A stretch of 64,000 nucleotides of DNA from Ectopseudomonas chengduensis (GCF_900102635.1 NZ_FMZQ01000019.1:1-64000); one strand, 5' to 3'. Shown: positions 16,516 through 25,453, numbered from the stretch's first letter. Translations and numbers: made by a program. Notes: generated from the sequence alone by a model not told the origin.

Positions 16516-16539
16516 CCCTCTCCCGCATGCGGGAGAGGG
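16516..16539. repeat. Perfect intercistronic hairpin between dctP and dctQ
   Basis: CCCTCTCCCGCA and its exact complement form a 24-bp perfect palindrome. It sits between the binding-protein gene and the permease genes, where such stems often protect the upstream message or attenuate downstream expression so that binding protein exceeds permease. There is no T-run on the transcribed strand, so it is not a simple terminator. Confidence 0.65.
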
Positions 16540-16608
16540 GAGCAGAGCGGGCTGCGGGACATCCACCACTACGCCCCGTAGTGTGGGCTTGCGGTCAGAT
16601 AAAACGAA

Positions 16609-17610
16609 TCAGGGCTGGGCCACGGCCTTGCGCGCGGCATCCATCAGCGCATCGCCGATACGCGGTGCCCATTTCTCATGCACGCTGGCGGTGGCTTCGA
16701 CGAAGGCCGCGCGCTCGGTGTCGCTCAGTTCGATCACTTCCACGCCGCGCTCACGCACGTCGCCCAGGCGCTGCGCCTGGGCGCCACGCGACAGCTCGAT
16801 CTCCCACTTGCCGGCGTCGATGGCCGCCTGGCGCAGCAGTTCGCGATCTTCCTCAGGCAGGGATTTCCATACGCGCTGGTTAACGGCGAACACCAGCGGG
16901 TCGGCCATGTAGTCCCACAGGGTCAGGTACTTCTGGCCCACCTGGTCGACACGTGCCACGTCGAATACCGACAGCGGGTTTTCCTGGCCGTCCACCGCGC
17001 CGGTGGTCAGTGCCGGCTTGGCATCGGCCCAGCTCATCTGCGTCGGGTTGGCGCCAAGGGCGGTGAAGGTGTCCTGGAACAGCGGCGAGCCAACCACGCG
17101 GATCTTCAGGCCCGTCATATCGGCCGGGCTGCGCACCGGCTTGGCCGAGTTGGACAGCTGGCGGAAGCCGTTCTCGCCCCAGGCCAGCGGCACGATGCCG
17201 CGCTGTTCGATGGCAGCGAAGGCCAGCTTGCCGGCTTCGCCCTGGGTGATGGCGTCGAGGTCGGCATCGTTCTTCATCAAAAACGGCAGGGAGAACAGGT
17301 TGAGTTCCGGCACCTGCGGCGACCAGTTGATGGTCGAGCCCACGGCCATGTCGATCAGGCCGGAGCGCATGGCGGAGAATTCCTTGGTCTGGTCGCCGGC
17401 GACCAGTTGCGCATTGGGGTACACGCGCAGGGTGATGCGCCCCTCGGAGCGCTCGTTGACCAGATCGGCCCACTTCTGCGCGGCCTGGCCCCAGGGGAAG
17501 GCGTCCGACAGTACGGTGGAAACGGAGTATTCACGCGCCTGCGCGGTGGCGCACAGGGCGGTCAGCGCAGCGCCAGCGGCGAGCGCGGAGAAGAGTCGCT
17601 TGAGTTTCAT
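16609..17610 (-). CDS. dctP: TRAP transporter periplasmic substrate-binding protein (DctP family)
   Basis: A 333-residue protein with a Sec signal peptide (MKLKRLFSALAAGAALTALC then ATAQA, cleavage near residue 28). The mature part has DctP-family motifs: AQKWADLVNERSEGRITLRVYPNAQL, GLKIRVVGSPLF and the conserved arginine in that strand that usually contacts a carboxylate, and DGQENPLSV. The family imports C4-dicarboxylates and other organic acids. ATG 17610 is the signal-peptide start; the open frame upstream to 17739 is not signal-like. It is divergent from the sigma-54 activator across about 300 bp, so that protein may control it. A weak -24/-12-like match near 17815-17835 on this strand is not convincing. 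Confidence 0.9.
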   Translation of the reverse strand: MKLKRLFSALAAGAALTALCATAQAREYSVSTVLSDAFPWGQAAQKWADLVNERSEGRITLRVYPNAQLVAGDQTKEFSAMRSGLIDMAVGSTINWSPQVPELNLFSLPFLMKNDADLDAITQGEAGKLAFAAIEQRGIVPLAWGENGFRQLSNSAKPVRSPADMTGLKIRVVGSPLFQDTFTALGANPTQMSWADAKPALTTGAVDGQENPLSVFDVARVDQVGQKYLTLWDYMADPLVFAVNQRVWKSLPEEDRELLRQAAIDAGKWEIELSRGAQAQRLGDVRERGVEVIELSDTERAAFVEATASVHEKWAPRIGDALMDAARKAVAQP

Positions 17611-17909
17611 CGGGGCGTCCTTGTATGGATCTTGGTCATTGTCGTTGTGGCACCGGCAAAGCGGTGCGGATCCAGCGGCGAGCGGATGGCTCGCCTGGCG
17701 CGCCTGGTCGGCACGCGAAAGGGACACGGCAGGTGTCACGGCTGCCGGGCAGGCCTTGTGGGCGATCGGCAGGTGCCGGCGGGTTACGCGCGGCCGCCCA
17801 ACTATTCCAGAAGCGCGCAGCGAATGCCATTGTCTGATGACTGTTGACGTTGCCCGGCCTGATCGGCGCTGCCCATAATCACCGGGATCTCATTTTCGGA
17901 CACTCGCCC

Positions 17910-19370
17910 ATGGCCATTTCCCGCGACGACCTCGACCAGCACGGTCTGATCATCGGCGTGTCGCCCGAACGCTTTCGCGCGGTGGCCATGCCGCTGCTGT
18001 TCGATCACCTCGATGCGCAGTGCGAGGGCACCATCGCGGTCAATCGCCAGGCACGCATCGTCTGGATCAACGACAAGTACGCGCAGAAGGTCGGCATCGC
18101 CGATGCGCGCACGGCACTGGGCAAGGAGATCGAGGAAGTGCTGCCGGCCAGCCGCCTGCGCGAGGTGGTGGAAAGCGGCCAGCCGAGCATGCTCGATCTG
18201 ATGGCCTTCGGCAGCGAGCACTTCGTGGTCACCCGCATACCGCTGCGCGACGAGGACGGCACCCTGGTCGGCGCCCTGGGCTTCGTGCTGTTCGACCGCG
18301 CCCGCCACCTCAAACCGCTGATGGCCAAGTACGCCAACCTGCAGACGCAACTGCTCGCCACCCAGCACGAGCTGGCCAAGGCGCGTCGGGCGCGCTACAC
18401 CATCGCCGGGTTCATCGGCGCCAGCAGTGCGGCCAGCGAGGTAAAGCGCCAGGCCCGCCGTGCTGCGCAGCTCGACTCCACCGTGCTGATTCGCGGCGAA
18501 ACCGGCACCGGCAAGGAGCTGCTGGCGCAGGGCATCCACAATCTGTCGCCGCGCGCCAACGGCCCATTCGTCGCGGTCAACGTCGCAGCGATTCCGGAGA
18601 CCCTGGTCGAGGCCGAGCTGTTCGGCACCGCACCCGGCGCCTTTACCGGCGCAGACCGTAAGGCGCGCATCGGCAAGTTCGAAGTGGCCAACGGCGGTAC
18701 GCTGTTTCTCGACGAGATCGGCGATCTGCCGCTGCCGTTGCAGGCCAAGCTGCTGCGCGTTTTGCAGGAGCAGGAGGTGGAGCCGCTCGGCTCCAATCAG
18801 GTCAAGCCGCTCAACGTGCGGGTGATCGCCGCGACCCATATCGACCTGGAAGCCAAGGTGGCCGCCGGGCAGTTCCGCGACGATCTCTACTACCGCCTCA
18901 ACGTGCTGGCCCTGCGCGTGCCGCCACTGCGCGAGCGTGCCAGCGACATTCCCGCACTGATCGAACACCTGCTCGATGACCTGGCCAACCGCTCCGGCCT
19001 GGCGCCCATGGAGCTGACAGACGATGCCCTCGCCCTGCTCTGCGCACAGCTGTGGAAGGGCAATGTGCGTGAGTTGCGTAACCTGCTGGAGCGGGCGCAA
19101 CTGGCGGCCGATGGGCGACTGGATGGCGAAGTTTTACGTGGTTTGCTGGTCGATCCGGTGGCGCCAAGCGCGCCTACGCCCGTTGCGCCAGTGATGATGA
19201 GCACGACGCAGACGCTGGCCGAACAGTTGGCGCAGGCCGAGCGCCAGGCGTTGCAGGCGGCACTGGCGGCAACCGATGGCAATCGCCAATTGGCCGCCGA
19301 GCGCCTGGGCATTTCCCGCGCTGGTTTCTACGCCAAGCTGGCGCAGCATGGGCTGGGTCGCCGGGGCTGA
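17910..19370 (+). CDS. Sigma-54-dependent activator with PAS-like sensor domain
   Basis: A 486-residue bacterial enhancer-binding protein. Residues about 30-140 look like a PAS sensor (DHLDAQCEGTIAVNRQARIVWIN). The AAA+ domain has Walker A GETGTGKE, the sigma-54 contact motif GAFTGA, Walker B GGTLFLDEIGD and the arginine-finger region. The C-terminus is a Fis-type HTH (LAAERLGISRAGFYAKL). It resembles regulators of 3-hydroxybutyrate or short-chain acid use such as P. aeruginosa HbcR, and the GntP permease and CoA-transferase genes downstream have a good -24/-12 promoter. It is also divergent from the TRAP genes. The start ATG 17910 lacks a strong ribosome site. Confidence 0.88.
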   Translation: MAISRDDLDQHGLIIGVSPERFRAVAMPLLFDHLDAQCEGTIAVNRQARIVWINDKYAQKVGIADARTALGKEIEEVLPASRLREVVESGQPSMLDLMAFGSEHFVVTRIPLRDEDGTLVGALGFVLFDRARHLKPLMAKYANLQTQLLATQHELAKARRARYTIAGFIGASSAASEVKRQARRAAQLDSTVLIRGETGTGKELLAQGIHNLSPRANGPFVAVNVAAIPETLVEAELFGTAPGAFTGADRKARIGKFEVANGGTLFLDEIGDLPLPLQAKLLRVLQEQEVEPLGSNQVKPLNVRVIAATHIDLEAKVAAGQFRDDLYYRLNVLALRVPPLRERASDIPALIEHLLDDLANRSGLAPMELTDDALALLCAQLWKGNVRELRNLLERAQLAADGRLDGEVLRGLLVDPVAPSAPTPVAPVMMSTTQTLAEQLAQAERQALQAALAATDGNRQLAAERLGISRAGFYAKLAQHGLGRRG

Positions 19371-19380
19371 GCGCCTCACC

Positions 19381-19745
19381 CTGTAGGAGCCGGCTTGCCG
19401 GCGATGCGCCCCCGCAACGCTTCTCCACAACAGTCGCGGCTAAAGCCCCTCCCACAAAAGCGTGGCGGGCCGCAATCGCGTATCCCGGATGAAATCCGGG
19501 AGCAGGCGCCCACAAAAGCCCCGGATTGCATCCGGGCTACGGTATTGATTGCTGGTCGTGGGAGCGGCTTCAGCCGCGATTGTCACCGAACCGGAAATCG
19601 CTTCGCGGCTAAAGCCGCTCCTACAGAAACCGTTGCCGTCCGCAATTTGTAGCCCGGATGAAATCCGGGGCCTGCCCTTTATGCAATCAACAATTGGCGG
19701 GTTGCACCCGCCCTACATCGCCGGTAGGGCGGGTGAAACCCGCCG
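19381..19745. repeat. Cluster of REP-like intergenic hairpins
   Basis: Several families are packed together: GTAGGAGCCGGCTTGCCGGCGA at 19382-19403, CGCGGCTAAAGCCCCTCCCACA near 19433, a CCCGGATGAAATCCGGG / GGATTGCATCCGGGCTAC pair at 19484-19541, an inverted GGAGCGGCTTCAGCCGCGAT pair at 19561-19624, and GGGCGGGTTGCACCCGCCC-type units from about 19695. These are typical mobile, REP-like sequences of Pseudomonas intergenic DNA. They separate the sigma-54 activator from the operon that follows. Confidence 0.75.
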
Positions 19746-19783
19746 GATGGGAACCGGGCGAGCGCAATTATGAAAACCATCAA

Positions 19784-19852
19784 TGTCCAATTTCCTGGAC
19801 TAAAAATCAGCGGACCATCCAAAAACCTGGACTAAATCCATAAATATGGACA
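19784..19852. promoter_or_regulatory. Candidate upstream activator sites for the sigma-54 promoter
   Basis: Half-sites TGTCCA (19784-19789), TGGACT (19796-19801), TGGACT (19828-19833) and TGGACA (19847-19852) are arranged as inverted and direct pairs, 100-170 bp upstream of the -24/-12 element. The spacing is typical of enhancer-binding-protein sites. The adjacent activator gene is the likely regulator, by inference. Confidence 0.55.
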
Positions 19853-19951
19853 CCCACGATCCTCGCCCTCTCGACTCAAATCGCGCACTCAAGCCTGAAA
19901 CCCTCGTTGCAGAGGCCTTCAACCCCTATCGACCAAAGTCTCACCCCACCC

Positions 19952-19967
19952 TGGCACGACTCTGGCT
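19952..19967 (+). promoter_or_regulatory. Sigma-54 (-24/-12) promoter
   Basis: TGGCACGACTCTGGCT has the invariant GG and GC dinucleotides separated by exactly ten bases and a consensus -24 element TGGCACG. It lies about 90 bp upstream of the GntP-type permease start, with candidate activator half-sites further upstream. Confidence 0.7.
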
Positions 19968-20055
19968 CTATATCCGGCAAAGGCGCGCTGCCGCATCCGC
20001 GCCTTCCCGATAGAACGGCCTCGAGCCGCTAGAACAACAACAAAAGGAACCACCC

Positions 20056-21441
20056 ATGGGTACCCTCGGTATTCTGATTTCCCTCGCATTGTTGATGTAC
20101 CTCGCCTATCGCGGCATCAACGTCCTGATCCTCGCTCCACTGCTGGCCCTGCTGGCGTTGCTGTTCGCCGGCGACATCGCTCTGCTGCTGCCCACCTACA
20201 CCCAGGTGTTCATGAAGGCCATGGGCGGCTACGTGATCCAGTTCTTCCCGCTGTTCCTGCTGGGTGCACTGTTCGGCAAGTTGATGGACGACTCGGGATC
20301 AGCGCGCGCTATCGCCCATGGCATCGTCGCCAAGGTCGGCAGCGAGCGCGCGATCCTGGCCATCGTGCTGGCCTGCGGCATCCTCACCTACGGCGGTGTG
20401 TCGCTGTTCGTGGTGGCCTTCGCCGTGTATCCGATTGGCGCCGCGCTGTTCCGCGAGGCGGGCATTCCCAAGCGCCTGATCCCCGGTGCCATCGCCCTCG
20501 GCTCGTTCACCTTCACCATGACCGCGCTGCCCGGTACACCGGCTATCCAGAACGCCATTCCCAACCCCTTCTTCGGCACCGACGCCTTCGCGGCGCCGGG
20601 CCTGGGGGTGATCGCCGGCCTGATCATGTTCGGCCTCGGCACCTGGTGGCTAACCGCGCAGTCGCGCAAGCTGATGGCCGCGGGTGAAGGCTACGGCGAG
20701 CACCGCGACGACCCGGTCGTCGAAGAGCGGCGCGACATTCCCGGCTTCTGGCTGGCGCTGCTGCCGATCTTCGTGGTGATCGCGCTGAACTTCCTGATGG
20801 CCAAGCAGATTCTGCCGGCCGTCGACACCAGCTACCTGGCCAAGCCGGAATACGGCGGTCTGCAGGATGCCAAGTCGCTGATCGGCATCTGGTCGATCAT
20901 CGTCGCCCTCGGCGCCGCCATCGTGCTGCTGATCGCCATGCACTGGAAGCGCTGGATGGACCTGAAGAAGAGCGTCAACGACGGCGCCTTCGGCTCCATG
21001 CTGCCGATCCTCAACACCGCCGCCGAGGTGGGTTACGGCACGGTGATCGCCTCGCTGGCCGGCTTCGTCATCATCCGTGACCTGGTGCTGGGCGTCTCCA
21101 GCAACCCGCTGATCTCCGAAGCGGTGGCGGTGAACATCCTCGCCGGCATCACCGGTTCCGCCTCCGGCGGTATGTCCATCGCCCTGAAGACCCTCGGCGC
21201 GCAGTACCTGGAAATGGCCAACGCCGCCGGCATCAGCCCCGAGCTGCTGCACCGCGTCGCCGCCATGGCCTCGGGCTGCATGGACACCCTGCCGCACAAC
21301 GGCGCGGTGATCTCGCTGCTGGCGATCTGCAAGCTCACCCACCGCGAGTCGTACAAGTTCATCTTCGTCAACACCGTGGCCTTCCCACTGGTGGCGTTGG
21401 TTGTGGTGATCACCCTGGGCACCCTGTTTGGAAGCTTCTGA
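20056..21441 (+). CDS. GntP-family permease, probably for 3-hydroxybutyrate or a related short-chain acid
   Basis: A 461-residue protein with 12 or so membrane helices. Family signatures include the N-terminal LGILISLALLMYLAYRG, LTYGGVSLFVVAFAVYPIG, GSFTFTMTALPGTPAIQNAIPN and GSASGGMSIAL, close to the permeases found in hydroxybutyrate loci. It sits directly behind a sigma-54 promoter and in front of a CoA-transferase, which suggests uptake of the acid that the transferase activates. AAAGGAACC precedes ATG 20056. The substrate is inferred from context only. Confidence 0.85.
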   Translation: MGTLGILISLALLMYLAYRGINVLILAPLLALLALLFAGDIALLLPTYTQVFMKAMGGYVIQFFPLFLLGALFGKLMDDSGSARAIAHGIVAKVGSERAILAIVLACGILTYGGVSLFVVAFAVYPIGAALFREAGIPKRLIPGAIALGSFTFTMTALPGTPAIQNAIPNPFFGTDAFAAPGLGVIAGLIMFGLGTWWLTAQSRKLMAAGEGYGEHRDDPVVEERRDIPGFWLALLPIFVVIALNFLMAKQILPAVDTSYLAKPEYGGLQDAKSLIGIWSIIVALGAAIVLLIAMHWKRWMDLKKSVNDGAFGSMLPILNTAAEVGYGTVIASLAGFVIIRDLVLGVSSNPLISEAVAVNILAGITGSASGGMSIALKTLGAQYLEMANAAGISPELLHRVAAMASGCMDTLPHNGAVISLLAICKLTHRESYKFIFVNTVAFPLVALVVVITLGTLFGSF

Positions 21442-21510
21442 CGAGCATGGCGCCCTCGGGCGCCGTGCTGTCCATATGCCGTGTTGTTCAATCGCTTTCG
21501 AGTACCCGCA

Positions 21511-23064
21511 ATGAGCAAGATCATGACCGCCGCCGAAGCCGTGGCGCGTATCCCGGACAACGCCAACCTGGCCACCGGCGGCTTCGTCGGCATCGGTTTC
21601 GCCGAGCAGATCGCCATCGCCCTGGAGCAGCGTTTCGTGGCTGAACAGGCGCCGCGCGATCTGACCCTGGTGTATGCCGCCGGCCAAGGTGACGGCAAGG
21701 GTCGCGGCCTCAACCACCTGGCCCATGAAGGCCTGGTGCGCCGGGTGATCGGCGGCCACTGGGGCCTGGTGCCGGGGTTGCAGAAGCTGGCGGTGGACAA
21801 CCGCATCGAGGCCTACAACCTGCCGCAGGGGGTGATCTCCCAGCTGTTTCGCGACATCGCCGCCGGCAAGCCGGGACAGCTGTCGCGGGTAGGCCTGGGC
21901 ACTTACGTCGACCCGCGCCACGGCGGCGGCAAGCTCAATGCACGCACCACTGCCGATCTGGTGCGGTTGATGCCCATCGATGGCGAGGACTACCTGTTCT
22001 ACCCGACCTTCCCGATCAACGTCGGCATCGTTCGCGCTACCAGCGCCGACCCTGACGGCAACCTCAGTTTCGAGCGCGAGGCGCTGACCATCGAGAGCCT
22101 GGCCATCGCCATGGCCGCGCGCAATAGCGGCGGCCTGGTGATTGCCCAAGTCGAGCGGGTGGTCGAGCGCGGCTCGCTCAACCCACGGCAGGTGAAGATT
22201 CCCGGCATCCTGGTGGATTGCGTGGTGGTGGCCGAGCCGGCCAATCACCAGCAGACCTTCGCCACCGCCTACAACCCCGCCTTCGCCGCCGAGACCCGCG
22301 TACCGGTGGACAGCCTGACCCTGATGCCGCTGGACGTGCGCAAGCTGATCGCCCGCCGCGCGGCGCTGGAGCTGAAAGCGGACGCGGTGGTGAATCTCGG
22401 CATCGGCATGCCCGAGGGTGTGGCGGCGGTGGCCGCCGAAGAGGGCGTGATCGAGCGCCTGACGCTGACCGCCGAGCCCGGCGTGATCGGCGGCGTGCCG
22501 GCCTCGGGCCTGGACTTCGGCGCAGCGAGCAATCATAGCGCCTTGCTCGACCAGCCCTACCAGTTCGATTTCTATGACGGCGGCGGCCTGGATATCGCGT
22601 TTCTTGGCCTGGCCCAGGCCGATGCAGCGGGCAACCTCAACGTGTCCAAGTTCGGCAGTCGCCTTGCGGGAGCCGGCGGTTTCATCAACATCAGCCAGAA
22701 CGCCAAGCAGGTGGTGTTCGTCGGCACCTTCAGCGCCGGCAAGCAGGACATCCGCATCGAAGACGGCCAGCTGCGCATCGTCCAGGACGGCGAGCTGCGC
22801 AAGTTCGTTGCCGAGGTGGAACACCGCACCTTCGCCGGCCGCCTGGCCGCCGAGCGCGGCCAGCCGGTGCTCTACGTCACCGAGCGCTGCGTGCTGCGCC
22901 TGACTACCGAAGGGCTGGAGCTGATCGAAGTGGCGCCGGGCGTGGATATCCAGCGCGACATCCTCGCGCGCATGGACTTCGCCCCCATCGTGCGCCAGCC
23001 GAAGCTGATGGATGCGCGGCTGTTCCGGCCCGAGCCCATCGGCCTGGCGCAATGTCTGGACTGA
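21511..23064 (+). CDS. Single-chain acyl-CoA:acetate/3-ketoacid CoA-transferase (propionate CoA-transferase type)
   Basis: A 517-residue fused CoA-transferase containing both alpha-like (residues 1-260) and beta-like (270-517) halves. Motifs: ATGGFVGIGFAEQI and the glycine-rich GGHWGLVPGLQKLA in the first half, NLGIGMPEGVAAVA and catalytic Glu in TAEPGVIGGVP in the second. The enzyme moves CoA between short-chain acids (propionate, acetoacetate, butyrate or hydroxybutyrate). ATG 21511 is preferred over 21481. It follows the permease by about 70 bp and is probably in its operon; a terminator follows. Confidence 0.87.
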   Translation: MSKIMTAAEAVARIPDNANLATGGFVGIGFAEQIAIALEQRFVAEQAPRDLTLVYAAGQGDGKGRGLNHLAHEGLVRRVIGGHWGLVPGLQKLAVDNRIEAYNLPQGVISQLFRDIAAGKPGQLSRVGLGTYVDPRHGGGKLNARTTADLVRLMPIDGEDYLFYPTFPINVGIVRATSADPDGNLSFEREALTIESLAIAMAARNSGGLVIAQVERVVERGSLNPRQVKIPGILVDCVVVAEPANHQQTFATAYNPAFAAETRVPVDSLTLMPLDVRKLIARRAALELKADAVVNLGIGMPEGVAAVAAEEGVIERLTLTAEPGVIGGVPASGLDFGAASNHSALLDQPYQFDFYDGGGLDIAFLGLAQADAAGNLNVSKFGSRLAGAGGFINISQNAKQVVFVGTFSAGKQDIRIEDGQLRIVQDGELRKFVAEVEHRTFAGRLAAERGQPVLYVTERCVLRLTTEGLELIEVAPGVDIQRDILARMDFAPIVRQPKLMDARLFRPEPIGLAQCLD

Positions 23065-23092
23065 TGCCAGGACACTCTTTGAGCGTGAACTC

Positions 23093-23118
23093 ACGGGCCT
23101 GAACAGGCCCGTTTTTTT
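23093..23118 (+). terminator. Rho-independent terminator of the permease/CoA-transferase operon
   Basis: ACGGGCCT-GAAC-AGGCCCGT forms an eight-bp stem followed by TTTTTTT, about 30 bp after the CoA-transferase stop. Confidence 0.88.
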
Positions 23119-23220
23119 GCCAGAAACTTATCGCGAATCGTAGGGTGGACCACGCTTCACCGGTCCACCATAGGTAAACGACGCGAATACCCCGGGTGGA
23201 AATGAACAGCGATTTCAACC

Positions 23221-24186
23221 CTAGGTCCTTTCATCCAGCTTATGCCGCGCGGCATACAGGCAGATCATCTCCATCGCCAGGGCGGCGCCGGCCAGCGCGG
23301 TAACCTCGGCGTTGTCGTATGGCGGTGCCACTTCCACCACGTCCATGCCGACCAGGTTGATACCGCGTAGACCGCGCAGGATCTCCAGCGCTTGATGGCT
23401 GGAAAGGCCGCCGCACACCGGTGTGCCGGTGCCGGGGGCGAAGGCCGGGTCGAGGCAGTCGATGTCGAAGGTCAGGTACACCGGATGCTCGCCCACCCGC
23501 GCGCGGATGCGCTCGGCGATCTGCTCCGGCGTGCTACGGTGTACCTCGCGGGCATCGAGCACCTGAAAGCCCATCACGTCGTCGTTGGTGGTGCGCAAGC
23601 CGATCTGCACCGAGCGCGCCGGGTCGACCAGGCCTTCACGCGCGGCGTGATAGAACATGGTGCCGTGGTCGATACGCTTGCCCTCCTCGTCCGGCCAGGT
23701 GTCGCTGTGCGCGTCGAAGTGGATCAGCGCCAGCGTGCCGTGCTTCCTGGCATGCGCCTTGAGCAGCGGATAGCTGATGAAGTGGTCGCCGCCCAGGGTC
23801 AGCAGCGCGCTGCCGGCCTCGAGAATGCGCGTGGCGTGCGCCTCGATCAGCGCCGGGGTGTCCTGCGGCGTGCCGTGGTCGAAATAGCAGTCGCCGTAGT
23901 CGACGCAGGCGAGCAGGTCGAAGGGGTCGAACTCCCAGGGAAAATGCCGCGCCCAGGCCGACTGGATCGAGGCAGCGCGGATCGCCCGCGGGCCGAAGCG
24001 GCTGCCGGGCCGGTTGGTGGTGGCGGTGTCGAACGGTACGCCGCTGATGGCCAGGTCCACGCCGGTGAGGTCACGGCTGTAGCGCCGGCGCATGAAGCTG
24101 GTGATGCCGGCGTAGGTGGGCTCGGCGGCGGTGCCGTAGAGGCTGGCGCGGGTGATGGCCTGGTCGTTGTCGAAGGCTTGGTCCAT
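23221..24186 (-). CDS. speB: Agmatinase (arginase/agmatinase/formiminoglutamase superfamily)
   Basis: A 321-residue manganese enzyme. Metal-ligand motifs are all present: GGDHF, DAHSDTWPD and DIDCLDPAFAPGTGTPVCGG; the N-terminal region GVPFDTATTNRPGSRFGPRAIR is agmatinase-like. It hydrolyses agmatine to putrescine and urea. A guanidinobutyrase-type specificity cannot be excluded from sequence reading alone. It is followed upstream on the same strand by a polyamine-type binding protein, which supports an amine substrate. ATG 24186 has only a weak ribosome site. Confidence 0.85.
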   Translation of the reverse strand: MDQAFDNDQAITRASLYGTAAEPTYAGITSFMRRRYSRDLTGVDLAISGVPFDTATTNRPGSRFGPRAIRAASIQSAWARHFPWEFDPFDLLACVDYGDCYFDHGTPQDTPALIEAHATRILEAGSALLTLGGDHFISYPLLKAHARKHGTLALIHFDAHSDTWPDEEGKRIDHGTMFYHAAREGLVDPARSVQIGLRTTNDDVMGFQVLDAREVHRSTPEQIAERIRARVGEHPVYLTFDIDCLDPAFAPGTGTPVCGGLSSHQALEILRGLRGINLVGMDVVEVAPPYDNAEVTALAGAALAMEMICLYAARHKLDERT

Positions 24187-24210
24187 GGTCGAATACTCGT
24201 TTCGGTGATG

Positions 24211-24236
24211 TTCGCGAGCAGAGCTCGCTCCTACAG
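24211..24236. repeat. REP-like unit between the binding-protein gene and speB
   Basis: TTCGCGAGCAGAGCTCGCTCC with TAC forms a short hairpin. The same unit recurs in the bioF-bioB gap (49853-49920). Confidence 0.7.
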
Positions 24237-24238
24237 AC

Positions 24239-25312
24239 TCAGTACTGGCTGCGGAAGGCTGTCCACAGGCGGGTGCGCTGACGATGCTCGCGCAGGCTCA
24301 GCACCTGCTCGGCGAACAGGCGTGCGCGCACGGCTTCGGGCGGGTAGATATCCGGGTCACCGCTCACCGCCTCGTCCAGCAGGGGCGTGGCGGCGTGGTT
24401 GGCGTTGGCGAAGAACAGTTCGTTGGTCAGCTCGGCGATGGCCTCGGGTTGCAGCATGAAGTCGATGAACGCACGGGCGTTGCCCGGATGCGGCGCGTCG
24501 GCGGGAATGGCCATGGTGTCGAACCAGATCAGCGTGCCTTCGCGCGGAATGCGGTAGAGCACCTCGAACGGCTGCCCGGCCTCGACAGCACGCGCAGCGG
24601 CCGTGCCGGCGTCACCGGTGTAGGTCAGCGCCAGGCAGGTCTCGCCCTTGGCCAGGTCGTCGATCTGCCGGGCATTGCCGATGTAGCGCAGGTTCGGTTG
24701 CAGCGCCGCGAGCAGAGCGCTGGCCGCGTCCAGATCGGCGCCTTTGGTGCTGTAGGGCGGCTTGCCCAGGTAATTGAGGGCGATGGCGATCACCTCCTGC
24801 GGCGAGTCGAGCACGGAGATGCCGCAATCCTTGAGCTTGCTGGCGTACTCGGGCTTGAACAGCAGGTCGAGGCTGTCCAGCGCCACGCCGGGCAGGCGTC
24901 GTTCCACGGCCTGCTTGTTGATCGCCAGGCCCACCGTGCCCCAGGTGTAGGGCACGCCGTACTGATTGCCGGGGTCTACGCTGGCCAGCTTGGCCAGCAG
25001 TTCGGGGTCGAGGTTGCCGGCGTTTTGCAACGCCCCCACCGGCTGCAGTGCCTTGGCCTGGATGGCGCGCGACAGGCCGCTGGAAGCGGGAAAGACCAGG
25101 TCATAGCCGCTGCCGCCGGTCATCAGTTTGCTCTCCAGCACATCGGTGCTGTCGAAGGTGTCGTATTTGACGCGGATGCCGGTTTCGGCCTGGAAGCGCG
25201 CAAGCGCCTGCGGCGCCACGTAGTCGGCCCAGTTGTACAGATTGAGCTGTTTCGGCTCGGCCATCAGCGGTGTGGCGATAGCCAGGAGCAGCAAGCTTGC
25301 AGCAAGACGCAT
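24239..25312 (-). CDS. Polyamine-type ABC transporter substrate-binding protein (PotD/PotF family)
   Basis: A 357-residue periplasmic protein with a Sec signal peptide (MRLAASLLLLAIATPLMA, cleavage near residue 18). The mature start KQLNLYNWADYVAPQALARF and VKYDTFDSTDVLESKLMTGG are the conserved PotD/PotF pattern; also YGVPYTWGTVGLAIN. It binds a polyamine such as putrescine, spermidine or possibly agmatine. No ATP-binding or permease gene is adjacent, so it must use a transporter encoded elsewhere. GAGGAA precedes ATG 25312. It is co-directional with speB and divergent from the LysR gene. Confidence 0.87.
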   Translation of the reverse strand: MRLAASLLLLAIATPLMAEPKQLNLYNWADYVAPQALARFQAETGIRVKYDTFDSTDVLESKLMTGGSGYDLVFPASSGLSRAIQAKALQPVGALQNAGNLDPELLAKLASVDPGNQYGVPYTWGTVGLAINKQAVERRLPGVALDSLDLLFKPEYASKLKDCGISVLDSPQEVIAIALNYLGKPPYSTKGADLDAASALLAALQPNLRYIGNARQIDDLAKGETCLALTYTGDAGTAAARAVEAGQPFEVLYRIPREGTLIWFDTMAIPADAPHPGNARAFIDFMLQPEAIAELTNELFFANANHAATPLLDEAVSGDPDIYPPEAVRARLFAEQVLSLREHRQRTRLWTAFRSQY

Positions 25313-25393
25313 GGTGGGTTCCTCGGGCAGATGCGGTTGGCCGCGCCTCTCTGCTGGAGGCTAGGCATGTCGGCATCCTGCACCCGGCGTTGC

Positions 25394-25409
25394 TTCGGAT
25401 AAATTCGAA
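25394..25409. promoter_or_regulatory. LysR-type operator candidate
   Basis: TTCGGATAAATTCGAA has inverted arms TTCG-N8-CGAA in the 140-bp divergent gap between the binding-protein gene and the LysR gene. This is a typical position for a LysR-type site controlling both directions. Confidence 0.45.
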
Positions 25410-25453
25410 GTGTTCTACTCCAACATCGACAGCCATCAATGTATGGAGCACAC

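Noticed and set aside
17815..17835. Sigma-54 promoter for dctP on the minus strand
   Set aside because: GG and GC are ten bases apart, but the -12 element lacks the TTGC pattern, so the match is weak.
17802..19100. 432-residue open frame on the minus strand
   Set aside because: Antisense to the sigma-54 activator, which shows all expected AAA+ motifs.
19381..19745. CRISPR array
   Set aside because: The repeats are different REP-like hairpin families with irregular spacing and no constant repeat-spacer length; no cas genes are near.
20650..23094. 814-residue open frame on the minus strand
   Set aside because: It is antisense to the GntP permease and CoA-transferase genes, has no family motif and is His/Gln/Ala-rich, typical of an antisense shadow in GC-rich DNA.
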